From NCBI GenBank assembly GCA_021801525.1, contig JAJYXW010000105.1, positions 1-39,362 on the forward strand: a stretch of 39,362 nt of DNA. Direction: 5' to 3'. The DNA comes from Actinomycetes bacterium. GTDB taxonomy: Bacteria; Actinomycetota; Acidimicrobiia; Acidimicrobiales; JAJYXR01. Of this stretch, positions 13,635 through 21,390 are shown one piece after another; the stretch's first letter is position 1; every line of letters begins with the position of its first letter. A model generated the notes under the pieces. The model saw only the letters and a list, made by a program, of their open reading frames with translations, had not been told where the DNA came from and searched no databases. The translations under genes were made by a program, and so were the position numbers.

Positions 13635-14682
13635 GGTGCACCTTGGGAACCGGCTGACCGCGTCTGGAAGCCTCGGCCGCCAGGCGTGGTCGGAGCTTGC
13701 GGCCTTTGGCCAGGAACCCCAGGGCCACGGTTGCCGTCCCGCCGGAGAGGCTCCAGTCAGCGAGGGCGCGCTCCACTTCGAAGTGGAATGCTCTCGGCTC
13801 ACCGGCCGCCGCGAGCTTGCCGACGAAGGTGCGGTTCTCCTGGCCGGTGAAGGCCTCGGGATGATGGTGGAAGGTGAGACAGGCGGCACCGGAGGAGCCC
13901 TCCACGCCGACAGCGCCGCTCCCGATCTCCAGGCGGAGGCCGTCCAGGTCCATCGAAGTCACGGTCACCGGCAGGCAGGCCGGGAAGCCGTCTGTGCTCA
14001 CCACCGTGAGGTCTGCCATCGCCATCCTCGTCATGGCATCTGCCGCCAGCGGCTCCCAGGAAGGTGGGGGAGCCAGCCAAGCCGGAGGCTGGACCCCAGG
14101 GGGAGGTGGATCGGAGGGCGGTGAGGTGGCTCCCTCGGGGGCATGCCACTCGCGAGGGGCGACGTCCTGGGAGCGGTCGGGCCACCAGTAGATGTGCAGC
14201 GGGGTCACTTCGATCCATATGCGGGCGAAATACCATGCCATACGCCTCAATGCGAAGCTTGGCTTGCCCTTGGTCGCCTCTGGGAGCTTTGCCATCGACA
14301 CGCTCACGTAGCGGTCGGTGTTGGCTTGCAGGTCGGCGTCGCGCACGGCGGCAAGACCCTGCACCAGGACCACCGGGGGGTCTTCCAGCCCCGAGCCGAC
14401 CGGGTCGGCATAGAGCAGGCTCACCTTTGGATTGCGCCGTGCCCTCTCAGCTTTCGCCGGGTAGGTGAGACCGGTGGACACGTCCAGCGTTCGCCCGTCC
14501 GGAGAGACGTATGGCGTGGTCGGCACGGTGACGGGGCTTCCCGAGCGAGTGATGCTCGAGTACTCGGCAGTGACAGCCCGGCGGAAGAGCTCGTCGAGCT
14601 CATCTGGCCAGCATGCGTCTGTGGATGGCGGTTCGGGCAGAGCGCCGGAGGGCGCCGGATCGGGTGGAGGGGAACCTGGCAC
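13609..14682 (-). CDS. Pyridoxamine 5'-phosphate oxidase-like protein with two split-barrel domains
   Basis: 357 residues. The first half carries a split barrel (EYSSITRSGSPVTVPTTPYV, GLTYPAKAERARRNPKVSLLY, VLVQGLAAV). A Pro-rich linker (residues ~180-205, SPPSDPPPPGVQPPAWLAPP) leads to a second, more degenerate barrel (MADLTVVSTDGFPACLPVTV, CLTFHHHPEAF). It probably binds a flavin; no substrate is apparent. It starts at GTG 14682, 8 nt after a minus-strand TAGCGT box. It is divergent from the citE-like gene across four 27-bp repeats. Confidence 0.72.
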   Translation of the reverse strand: MPGSPPPDPAPSGALPEPPSTDACWPDELDELFRRAVTAEYSSITRSGSPVTVPTTPYVSPDGRTLDVSTGLTYPAKAERARRNPKVSLLYADPVGSGLEDPPVVLVQGLAAVRDADLQANTDRYVSVSMAKLPEATKGKPSFALRRMAWYFARIWIEVTPLHIYWWPDRSQDVAPREWHAPEGATSPPSDPPPPGVQPPAWLAPPPSWEPLAADAMTRMAMADLTVVSTDGFPACLPVTVTSMDLDGLRLEIGSGAVGVEGSSGAACLTFHHHPEAFTGQENRTFVGKLAAAGEPRAFHFEVERALADWSLSGGTATVALGFLAKGRKLRPRLAAEASRRGQPVPKVHLSRTSRRA

Positions 14683-14690
14683 GGTAGTGA

Positions 14691-14696
14691 ACGCTA
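14691..14696 (-). promoter_or_regulatory. -10 box (TAGCGT) of the double split-barrel gene, leaderless
   Basis: The minus-strand TAGCGT lies 8 nt before GTG 14682. Confidence 0.55.
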
Positions 14697-14697
14697 G

Positions 14698-14804
14698 TGC
14701 TCTCCTCGTAGGACAGGGTGCTTGTGCTCCGCTTGCCGGACAAGGTGCTTGTGCTTTCCTCGCCGGAGAATGCCTGTGCTCTCCTCGCTGGAGAAGGTGA
14801 ACGG
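14698..14804. repeat. Four ~27-bp repeats between divergent promoters
   Basis: The units begin TGCTCTCCTCG or TGCTCCGCTTG and contain GGACAAGG or GGAGAAGG; unit lengths are 27, 27, 25 and about 28 bp. They occupy the gap between the -10 boxes at 14691 (minus) and 14849 (plus), a position suited to an operator array, although they may simply be a decaying tandem duplication. Confidence 0.7.
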
Positions 14805-14848
14805 TCTCGGCCCGCCACGGGCGGTTGGCCGGGTGAGCGGGCTCGCCG

Positions 14849-14854
14849 TATCAT
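14849..14854 (+). promoter_or_regulatory. -10 box (TATCAT) of the citE-like gene, leaderless
   Basis: TATCAT is followed by 7 nt and then ATG 14862. Confidence 0.6.
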
Positions 14855-14861
14855 CTCGTCC

Positions 14862-15803
14862 ATGTCCACTCGAAGCAGGAACCTTCCGCGGCGGTCGTGC
14901 CTCTCTGTGCCAGGGTCCAACGAGAGGTTCTTGGAGAAGGCCCCGAGCGTTGCGGCCGACATGACCTTCCTCGACTTGGAGGACTCCGTCGCGCCGTTGG
15001 AGAAGGAGGCGGCACGCGCCAAGGTGGTGGAGGCCGTCCGCAAGCAGCCCTGGGACGACCGTGTGCTGTGCGTGCGGGTGAACGCCTGGGACACCCGCTG
15101 GACGTACGGGGACGTGATCGAAGTGGTGTCGGGGGCAGGAGAGCGCCTCGACGAGGTGATGCTGCCGAAGGTCCAGTCGGGTGCCGAGGTGATCGCCCTT
15201 GACCTCCTCCTCACTCAAGTCGAGGAGAACTGCGGGCTTCCTCGCGGGCACATTGGGATCGAGGCCCAGATCGAGACTACGACCGGGTTGATAGCAGTGG
15301 AGGAGATCTGCGCGGCATCCCCCCGCCTCGAGACAGTCATATTCGGTCCGGCGGACTTCGCGGCATCTATGGAGATGCCCGTTCTCACTGGCGGGGTGGA
15401 GATACCGGAGTACCCGGGCGACCACTTCCACTACGTCTTCTCTAAGATCCTCATGGCCGGGCGGGCAAACGGTCTGCAGGTGATAGACGGGCCCTACTTG
15501 AAGATCCGCGACACCGACGGGCTACGGTCCTTTGCCCAGAGGACGCGCACGCTCGGCTACGACGGCAAGTGGGCCCTCAACCCTGACCAGGTCGCAGTGC
15601 TGAACGAGGTCTATTCCCCGACCCAGGAGCAGTTCGACCGGGCGTGGGACATCCTCGACGCCTATCGCCGGGCGACCGAGGACGACCGCAGGGGTGCCGT
15701 GATGTTCGGCGACGAGATGATCGACGAGGCCAGCCGGAAGATGGCCACCAAGTTCGTGACCCGCGGCGAGCGTGCCGGGCTCACCCGCTCGGCGGAGGCC
15801 TGA
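14862..15803 (+). CDS. mcl: HpcH/HpaI aldolase/citrate lyase family protein; probable L-malyl-CoA/beta-methylmalyl-CoA lyase
   Basis: 313 residues: RRSCLSVPGSNERFLEKA (phosphate/CoA-binding opening), FLDLEDSVAP with the metal-binding acidic pair, and VNAWDTRWTYGD. Then EAQIETTTGLIAVEEI with the catalytic or metal Glu, IFGPADFAASM, and a C-terminal DEMIDEASRKMATK. These blocks match the actinobacterial CitE-like lyase of the ethylmalonyl-CoA pathway, which cleaves beta-methylmalyl-CoA to glyoxylate and propionyl-CoA, and malyl-CoA to glyoxylate and acetyl-CoA. The mcd-like and mch-like genes nearby support this. The start is fixed by the leaderless box. The last codons and stop are duplicated 69 bp downstream. 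Confidence 0.85.
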   Translation: MSTRSRNLPRRSCLSVPGSNERFLEKAPSVAADMTFLDLEDSVAPLEKEAARAKVVEAVRKQPWDDRVLCVRVNAWDTRWTYGDVIEVVSGAGERLDEVMLPKVQSGAEVIALDLLLTQVEENCGLPRGHIGIEAQIETTTGLIAVEEICAASPRLETVIFGPADFAASMEMPVLTGGVEIPEYPGDHFHYVFSKILMAGRANGLQVIDGPYLKIRDTDGLRSFAQRTRTLGYDGKWALNPDQVAVLNEVYSPTQEQFDRAWDILDAYRRATEDDRRGAVMFGDEMIDEASRKMATKFVTRGERAGLTRSAEA

Positions 15804-15892
15804 ACCGGCTTCACGCCTCGCCACGCAGCAGGCTTGTCACGCTTCGGGCTCACCCGCTCGGCGGAGGCCTGAACCGGCTTTACGTCTCGCCA
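15776..15892 (+). repeat. 48-bp direct duplication of the 3' end of the citE-like gene
   Basis: Copy 1 (15776-15823) covers the final codons, the TGA and 20 bp of flank. Copy 2 (15845-15892) repeats it with two C-to-T changes at an offset of 69 bp. A further short repeat (CTATCCATGCCTGAGCC, twice at 15928-15967) runs into the next gene's start. Confidence 0.85.
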
Positions 15893-15956
15893 GACGGCTC
15901 GCTTCCTGCCGAGCCCGAGCCACCGGGCTATCCATGCCTGAGCCAACGGACTATCC

Positions 15957-17900
15957 ATGCCTGAGCCGGTAGAGGGGACCAGCCCGTACCTGCCGGGCCT
16001 CGACGGCCTTCGCGCGATAGCCGTGCTGGCCGTGATCGGCTACCACCTGGACCCTGCCTGGGTGCCGGGAGGGCTTCTCGGCGTCGGGGTGTTCTTCGTC
16101 CTGTCGGGATACCTCATAACCGACCTGCTTGTCGCCGGATACCACAAGGCCGGGAGGATCGAGCTCCGGCAGTTCTGGGCGCGCCGGGCGCGCCGCCTGT
16201 TGCCCGCTTTGTTCGTGATGCTCTTCGTGACTCTCGGCTGGGTCACGCTCTTCGACCATGCCCAGCTCCCCGGGTTCCGCGGCGACCTCCTTCCGGCGAT
16301 CTTCTACGTGAGCAACTGGTGGTTCATTTTCCACCACGTGTCGTACTTCGCCCGCTTCGGCCCCCCGTCTGCCCTCGGGCACCTGTGGTCGCTTGCCATC
16401 GAGGAGCAGTTCTACCTGCTCTGGCCTTTCGTGGTGCTGGCGGGGCTCCGGTTCGTGCGCTCGAAGAAGGCGCTCATTGCGCTCACGTTGCTCGTGGCGG
16501 TGGCCTCGGCCGTGGAAATGGGGCTCCTGTACTCGCCCGACGGCAACCCCACCCGCGTTTACGACGGTACCGACACGCGGGCGTTCGCCTTGCTCATAGG
16601 CGCTGCCCTTGCCCTCGCGCTGCCCCGGGCCAGGACCTTGGCTCCGGTAGGCCCTGGCGCGCGGCGGCTGCTCGAGGTCACCGGTGCGGTGGCGCTCGTC
16701 GGCTTGTTCGTCATGTTCTGGCAGACCAGCCAGTACGAGCCCTTCTTGTACCAGGGCGGCATGGTGCTTCTCTCTGCCCTGAGCGCGACTGTCATCGCAG
16801 TGACGCTTCACCCGAGCGCGCGCCTCCACGTGCTCCTCGGGTGGCGGCCCCTCAGGTGGGTGGGGGCGCGCTCGTATGCGATCTACCTGTGGCACTACCC
16901 GGTGATCGTGCTCACGACGCCCATCGATTCGAGCCCCGACTTCGTTCGTGCGGCCCTGCAGGTGAGCGCGAGCCTTGTGCTCGCTGCGCTGTCGTGGCGT
17001 TTCGTCGAGGAGCCCGTCCGCCACGGAGCGCTCGGCCGCATCCGCGCACGTGTCTCACAGCATGTGCGAGAGCGCGGATGGTCACGTCCGAGCCTGAGCA
17101 GGCTCGGTTGGGCCGCCAGCGCCCTGGTCGCCGCCAACGTGGTGGTGTGCGTTGTCGGGCTCTCGGGCGTGCTCCAGGTGCCTGGGGCGCAACTGGCGTC
17201 GGAGGCGAGCCGCTATCGCGACATACTGCCTCCGGTCCACCCCTACGCCAGCAGGGGGCTTGGCGGGGCTCGGAGTGGCGCGGCTGGGCGTGGCGTGGCG
17301 GGGCTGGGCGGAGCTGGGCGTGGTGGCGCTTGGCGTGCTGGTTTGCTCCCGAGCTCTACGACCACTGCCCCTGTGCCGGCGGGCCAAGGAGTGACCGCAA
17401 TAGGGGATTCCATCATGGTCGACGCAGCTCCTTACCTGGAGCGCTCCCTCCCTGGCATCGTCATCGATGCCCGCGTGGGCCAGCAGCTCTACCAGGTGCA
17501 AGACGAGGTGCCGCAGTTGAAGGCGAATGGCGACATCGGGAACCGGGTGATCATAGAGCTCGGCACCAACGGGCCGTTCTCGCCAGGTCAGCTCCTGGCG
17601 CTCCTGGCGTCGCTGGGCCCAATGAGACGGGTCGTCCTCGTGAACACCCGCGTGGACCGCCCCTGGGAACAGCAGGTGAACGCGACCATCGCCTCGGTGG
17701 CCGCGACCTATCCTCATGCGCGCCTCGTCGACTGGTACAGCGCGAGTGCTCCCTATCCCCAGTACTTCTATCCCGACGGCGTGCACCTCGACCCGGCTGG
17801 CGCCAGGTACTACGCGTCGCTCATCGTGGATGCGCTCGAAGCTCCGCCCCGCCGGAGCACGCGGCCAGGCACGCCGACCACTGCCCTGCACCGCTCCTAG
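15957..17900 (+). CDS. Membrane acyltransferase (OafA/YrhL type) with C-terminal SGNH domain
   Basis: 647 residues. The N-terminal acyltransferase-3 domain (residues ~8-370) opens LDGLRAIAVLAVIGYHLDP, with FFVLSGYLITDLL, the basic RRARRLLPALF loop, the HLWSLAIEEQFYLLWP block and about ten membrane helices. A Gly/Arg/Ala-rich linker (residues ~430-465, encoded by GC-rich repeats) joins a periplasmic-side SGNH domain: GDSIMVD near residue 484, ELGTNG and PDGVHLDPAG supply the Ser, Asn and Asp/His residues. Such fusions O-acetylate cell-surface polysaccharides or peptidoglycan-linked glycans. ATG 15957 is preceded by a repeated CTATCC motif with no clear ribosome site. Confidence 0.88.
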   Translation: MPEPVEGTSPYLPGLDGLRAIAVLAVIGYHLDPAWVPGGLLGVGVFFVLSGYLITDLLVAGYHKAGRIELRQFWARRARRLLPALFVMLFVTLGWVTLFDHAQLPGFRGDLLPAIFYVSNWWFIFHHVSYFARFGPPSALGHLWSLAIEEQFYLLWPFVVLAGLRFVRSKKALIALTLLVAVASAVEMGLLYSPDGNPTRVYDGTDTRAFALLIGAALALALPRARTLAPVGPGARRLLEVTGAVALVGLFVMFWQTSQYEPFLYQGGMVLLSALSATVIAVTLHPSARLHVLLGWRPLRWVGARSYAIYLWHYPVIVLTTPIDSSPDFVRAALQVSASLVLAALSWRFVEEPVRHGALGRIRARVSQHVRERGWSRPSLSRLGWAASALVAANVVVCVVGLSGVLQVPGAQLASEASRYRDILPPVHPYASRGLGGARSGAAGRGVAGLGGAGRGGAWRAGLLPSSTTTAPVPAGQGVTAIGDSIMVDAAPYLERSLPGIVIDARVGQQLYQVQDEVPQLKANGDIGNRVIIELGTNGPFSPGQLLALLASLGPMRRVVLVNTRVDRPWEQQVNATIASVAATYPHARLVDWYSASAPYPQYFYPDGVHLDPAGARYYASLIVDALEAPPRRSTRPGTPTTALHRS

Positions 17901-17918
17901 CGTTAGTTGGCACGGAGC

Positions 17919-19571
17919 TCAGCCGGTGGCCTGCTCTGCCAGCCGGCGGGCTATCACCTTTAGGGCGAGCGTCTCGTCGGCGCCCTCGAAGATCGACAGC
18001 ACCCGCGCGTCCACGAAGTACCGGCTCACCGGGAACTCCTCCGCGTACCCCATGCCACCGTGCACCTGCATAGCCTCGCGGGTGACCCATTCGGCGGCCC
18101 GGCACACGTAGGCTTTGACCATGGAGGCTTCGAGGGCGCCCTCCCCCTTGGCCATCAGCCGGGCCACCTGGTACGCGAACTGGCGCGTCGCCTGGATGAT
18201 CACCGCCATGCGCGCGAGCTTCACCCTCGTCAGCTGGAGCTCGAGGACCGGTTTACCGAACACGACGCGTTCCTTGGCGTAGGCGTACGCGGCCTCGTAC
18301 GCGGCCTGCATGACTCCGAGCGCCCTGGCTGCAGTCTGGAGCCTGCCGTTCTCGAAGCCCTGCATCTGGAGGTAGAAGCCACGCCCGAGACCGGCTTCGC
18401 CGCCGATCAGGCAGTCGTCTGGAACGAACCAGTTGTCGAACGCGATCTCGTAGGAGTGCATGCCGCGATAGCCGAGCGTGTCTATGGGACGTCCCTCCAT
18501 GCGCCCGGCGGCGACGGCGTCGCCGGCCCCGGGCGTTGCGCTCCGAGGTTCGTGCGTGAGCACGAACCCTTGCCCACCTGCCCTGTCCTTTTCGACCACG
18601 AAGAGCGACAGCCCCCGGTGGGCGAGGCTCCGATCGGGGTCTGTGCGGGCGAGGAGCATCAGCACATCGGCGCGTGCCGCGAAGGTGCACCAGGTCTTTA
18701 CCCCGTTTATGAGCCACCCCCCTTTGCAGCGAGTCGCCGACGTGGTGAGCCCCGCCACGTCCGATCCGTAGTCGGGCTCGGTGACTGCGACCGCCGCCAT
18801 TGCCTCGCCGGACGCGAGCCGCGGGAGCCAATTGCGCTTCTGCTCCTCGGTTCCGCCGTTCAGGAGCGCCCTACAGAGGATCTCCGGCCTCGTGATAAGG
18901 GATCCCCCGGCTCCGAGTGACCCCCAGGAGAGCTCCTCGGTCGCTATCACCATCCCGAGGTAGTCGCTCTCGCCACCTGTTGCGAAACCGCCGTAGCGCT
19001 CTGGAACGGACAGGCCGAACGCACCCAGCTCCGCAAGGCCGGCGATGATCTCCTCGGGGACGTCCGCGTTCGCCCGGTGCACGTGCTCTGCCGCAGGGCG
19101 CACCCGCTCTTCGGCGAAGCGGCGAAAGCTGTCACGCACCATGTCGAAGTCCGGGTCGAGGTGCCGCTCTCCCTCGGTGCCGCAGAGGGCCGCAAGCACG
19201 GCTGGGTCCCGCCAGGTCGAAATGAACCCGAGTGCCTTCTCCGCCCAGCCGGCCGAGGTGCCCCACGCCCCCTCGCGGCCCGCAGTGCGTGAGAGCAGGT
19301 CGGCCAGGGCGTCCGCGACGAAGGCACAAGCGATCGTGGCCTCGGCCGTGCCGAGCGAACCGTAGTCGAGTGCAGCGCGGGCTGTGCGGATCGCTGCCGC
19401 TCCATGGGCGAGGTCGTAGGCGACGACCTGGTTGGCGTCTATGCCGCCGCCCGAGGCGAGAGCCCTCGCGGCGGCATCGACCACTTGCGAGCCGATCTCC
19501 ACAGCGTGCACTGCCTGGTCGAGGTCCGGAGCAGCGCGGAGGCCCTCCAGCACTTCCCTGTCGGATGTCAC
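17919..19571 (-). CDS. mcd: Acyl-CoA dehydrogenase; probable (2S)-methylsuccinyl-CoA dehydrogenase
   Basis: 550 residues. The C-terminal ~390 form a full acyl-CoA dehydrogenase: VRDSFRRFAEERVRPAAEH, AVTEPDYGSDVAGL flavin-binding strand, VFGKPVLELQLTRVKLARM, QVHGGMGYAEEFPVSRYF, and FEGADETLALKVIARRL with the catalytic Glu position kept. The first ~150 residues are an additional helical domain, the hallmark of methylsuccinyl-CoA dehydrogenase, which oxidises (2S)-methylsuccinyl-CoA to mesaconyl-CoA in the ethylmalonyl-CoA pathway. The citE-like and MaoC genes nearby encode the adjoining steps. GTG 19571 lies 8 nt after a TAACCT box located in the end of the upstream methyltransferase gene. Confidence 0.82.
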   Translation of the reverse strand: MTSDREVLEGLRAAPDLDQAVHAVEIGSQVVDAAARALASGGGIDANQVVAYDLAHGAAAIRTARAALDYGSLGTAEATIACAFVADALADLLSRTAGREGAWGTSAGWAEKALGFISTWRDPAVLAALCGTEGERHLDPDFDMVRDSFRRFAEERVRPAAEHVHRANADVPEEIIAGLAELGAFGLSVPERYGGFATGGESDYLGMVIATEELSWGSLGAGGSLITRPEILCRALLNGGTEEQKRNWLPRLASGEAMAAVAVTEPDYGSDVAGLTTSATRCKGGWLINGVKTWCTFAARADVLMLLARTDPDRSLAHRGLSLFVVEKDRAGGQGFVLTHEPRSATPGAGDAVAAGRMEGRPIDTLGYRGMHSYEIAFDNWFVPDDCLIGGEAGLGRGFYLQMQGFENGRLQTAARALGVMQAAYEAAYAYAKERVVFGKPVLELQLTRVKLARMAVIIQATRQFAYQVARLMAKGEGALEASMVKAYVCRAAEWVTREAMQVHGGMGYAEEFPVSRYFVDARVLSIFEGADETLALKVIARRLAEQATG

Positions 19572-19579
19572 GGATCCCG

Positions 19580-19585
19580 AGGTTA
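19580..19585 (-). promoter_or_regulatory. -10 box (TAACCT) of the mcd-like gene, inside the upstream gene's 3' end
   Basis: The minus-strand TAACCT lies 8 nt before GTG 19571. It overlaps the methyltransferase stop region, so mcd can be transcribed on its own as well as by read-through. Confidence 0.5.
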
Positions 19586-20269
19586 TCCGCCGCCAGAGGC
19601 ACCCTGCTGCAACGGTCGCCACGCATCAGCAGCGGCGCCGGCACGGGCGATCACCGTAACTAGGGGCGGCAGTACCACGGGGTCGTCTCCGGGATCGACT
19701 CCTGTGAGAGACGAGAGGTAGTCGGCCACCGGTCCGGGGCCTGCGCTTGCCGGCGCCTCCGCCCACGCGTCGATCAACTCGAGCCCTGCGCTCCTCGCGA
19801 GCGCGGGCAGCAGCGCACCCACGTCCGGATGGCGTGCATCGGGCATGGACAGGGGGTTCCCGGCTATGCGCCCTGCCGACGTGATTGGCTCCTGGGCCAC
19901 TACGTAGCCGCCCGCGCGCACTGCACTGGCCATGCGCGCGAGCACCGCCGCCGGGTCGAAGACGTGCAGCAGGAGGAAGCGGCAGAACGCCAGGTCCACC
20001 AGCTCGGGCAGCAGGAGGTCCTCGCCGGCCTGGGTGATGGCCACGACCTGGGTGTGCGACGCTGCGGCCCTGGCAACCTCGTCACGGGCCCTCGGGTCGG
20101 AGTCCACGGCGTACACCCGCCCCTGGCGTCCCACGACCTCGCCGAGCGCGACCGAGACGTCCCCACCCCCGGCTCCCACGTCGACGCAACGCCAACCTGG
20201 GCCCACTCCGAGGCGCTCCAGCGCTGTGGCGAGCGGTCGCCGGTATACGTCGTCCCTGAGTCCTCGCAT
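19583..20269 (-). CDS. Class I SAM-dependent methyltransferase
   Basis: 228 residues. SAM motif I is CVDVGAGGGDVSVALGEVV near residue 28, the acidic VYAVDSDP ends strand 2, and ELVDLAFCRFLLLHVFDP and VRAGGYVVAQEP follow. The acceptor is unknown. ATG 20269 is fixed by a TAGCGT box 7 nt upstream on the minus strand. The gene ends 11 bp before the mcd-like start and diverges from the DUF6941 gene. Confidence 0.82.
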   Translation of the reverse strand: MRGLRDDVYRRPLATALERLGVGPGWRCVDVGAGGGDVSVALGEVVGRQGRVYAVDSDPRARDEVARAAASHTQVVAITQAGEDLLLPELVDLAFCRFLLLHVFDPAAVLARMASAVRAGGYVVAQEPITSAGRIAGNPLSMPDARHPDVGALLPALARSAGLELIDAWAEAPASAGPGPVADYLSSLTGVDPGDDPVVLPPLVTVIARAGAAADAWRPLQQGASGGG

Positions 20270-20276
20270 GGAGGAA

Positions 20277-20282
20277 ACGCTA
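20277..20282 (-). promoter_or_regulatory. -10 box (TAGCGT) of the methyltransferase gene, leaderless
   Basis: The minus-strand TAGCGT lies 7 nt before ATG 20269. Confidence 0.6.
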
Positions 20283-20333
20283 GCCCCGCCCCGGCAGGGC
20301 AGAGCCCGGTACGACACCCACCTAGGCAGGCAG

Positions 20334-20339
20334 TAGCCT
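20334..20339 (+). promoter_or_regulatory. -10 box (TAGCCT) of the DUF6941 gene, leaderless
   Basis: TAGCCT is followed by 7 nt and then GTG 20347. The divergent -10 box is only about 50 bp away. Confidence 0.6.
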
Positions 20340-20346
20340 CGCCGGG

Positions 20347-20781
20347 GTGAAGGTGACGATGCTCCTGTGCGACGCGGCCCAGGTCGCCGATGGAAAGCTC
20401 TACGTGCTCGGTGGCGGCTGGTCGCTCACCGGACCGGAGCCCATGCCCTCGGCGATCGCTCTCAAGGTGGACGTGGGCTGGCACGAGGCCGAGACGCCCC
20501 ACCACTGGGAGCTCTACCTCGAGGACGCGGACGGCCAGCCGGTCATGGTCGACACTCCTGAGGGCGCTCAGCCTGTCGAGGTCAGGGGCGAGTTGCAGGT
20601 GGCGCGGCCGACGACGGTGCCGCCCGGGACTCCGGTAGACGTGTCGCTGGTGGTAAACCTCGGTCCGCTGCCGCTTTCGCCTGGAAACCGCTTCACCTGG
20701 CGGCTGGCCATCGACGGCGAGTCACGGGAGGATTGGTCGCTCGGCTTCACTACCCGGCCCGCCATGGACGCGGAGGCGTAG
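20347..20781 (+). CDS. DUF6941 family protein
   Basis: 144 residues beginning KVTMLLCDAAQVADGKLYVL after the GTG start, with GGGWSLTGPEPMPSAIALKV, then a beta-rich body (HHWELYLEDADGQPVMVD, VSLVVNLGPLPLSPG, FTWRLAIDGE). This is the small all-beta DUF6941 family found in actinobacteria; function is unknown. No signal peptide; cytosolic. It heads a same-strand run with the two membrane-protein genes and maoC. Confidence 0.72.
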   Translation: MKVTMLLCDAAQVADGKLYVLGGGWSLTGPEPMPSAIALKVDVGWHEAETPHHWELYLEDADGQPVMVDTPEGAQPVEVRGELQVARPTTVPPGTPVDVSLVVNLGPLPLSPGNRFTWRLAIDGESREDWSLGFTTRPAMDAEA

Positions 20782-20889
20782 GGCGAGCGGGGGACCAGGG
20801 CTCGCGGCGAGGTGCAGGGCCGGGCACGATACCCGGGATCCGGTCGGCATGGCGCGCCGGGCCTGTCCGCGGCTCGTAGGTGGAGCGAT

Positions 20890-21390
20890 ATGAGGGGGGC
20901 TGTCCTACGTGGCGTCGCCGCGGTGCTGCTCGCTGCCTCGGGCGTGGTGTTGGTTCGGGAGTCCGTACACGGCGTCCATTCCACCGAAGCGCTTGGGAGT
21001 GGCAGCTCTGTGCGCCTGGCGCGACTCTACGACGGCTATTACGCCTGCTTGAGCGCGGCCGCCATGCGCCTCGTCCCAAAGGGCGCCCCGGTAGAGATCC
21101 CCAGGCATCCGCCCGGGTCATGGATCACGCTCGCTAAGGCGGTGGACCAGTGGGCTCGCCTCGTCCGCTACCCCTCGCAAGCCAGGGTAGTCCTCGAGCT
21201 GGTGGACCGCTCGGGACCGGGATCGTGCCTAGGGCGGGGCGTAGTGGCGCGCCCCGGAGGCTGGCAGGTGGGTGCAGCTCCGCCGAGGCATCCGGTGGGA
21301 GATCCGCCAGGAGCCCCGGTGGGCGCGGCGGCCCGGCATCGACGAGGCACTTTCGCCGGGACGCTTGGTGCGTCGGGGAACGGCGCGTGA
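20890..21390 (+). CDS. Small hypothetical protein with an N-terminal membrane anchor
   Basis: 166 residues starting at ATG 20890 (MRGAVLRGVAAVLLAASGVV). One hydrophobic segment lies at residues ~5-23, followed by an extracytoplasmic domain with a central ARLYDGYYACLSAAAMRLVP and LVRYPSQARVVLELVD. The last ~50 residues are Gly/Pro/Arg-rich and may be poorly ordered. No family recognised. Its TGA overlaps the GTG of the next gene (GTGA at 21387-21390), implying translational coupling to a polytopic membrane protein and probably a joint role at the envelope. Confidence 0.6.
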   Translation: MRGAVLRGVAAVLLAASGVVLVRESVHGVHSTEALGSGSSVRLARLYDGYYACLSAAAMRLVPKGAPVEIPRHPPGSWITLAKAVDQWARLVRYPSQARVVLELVDRSGPGSCLGRGVVARPGGWQVGAAPPRHPVGDPPGAPVGAAARHRRGTFAGTLGASGNGA

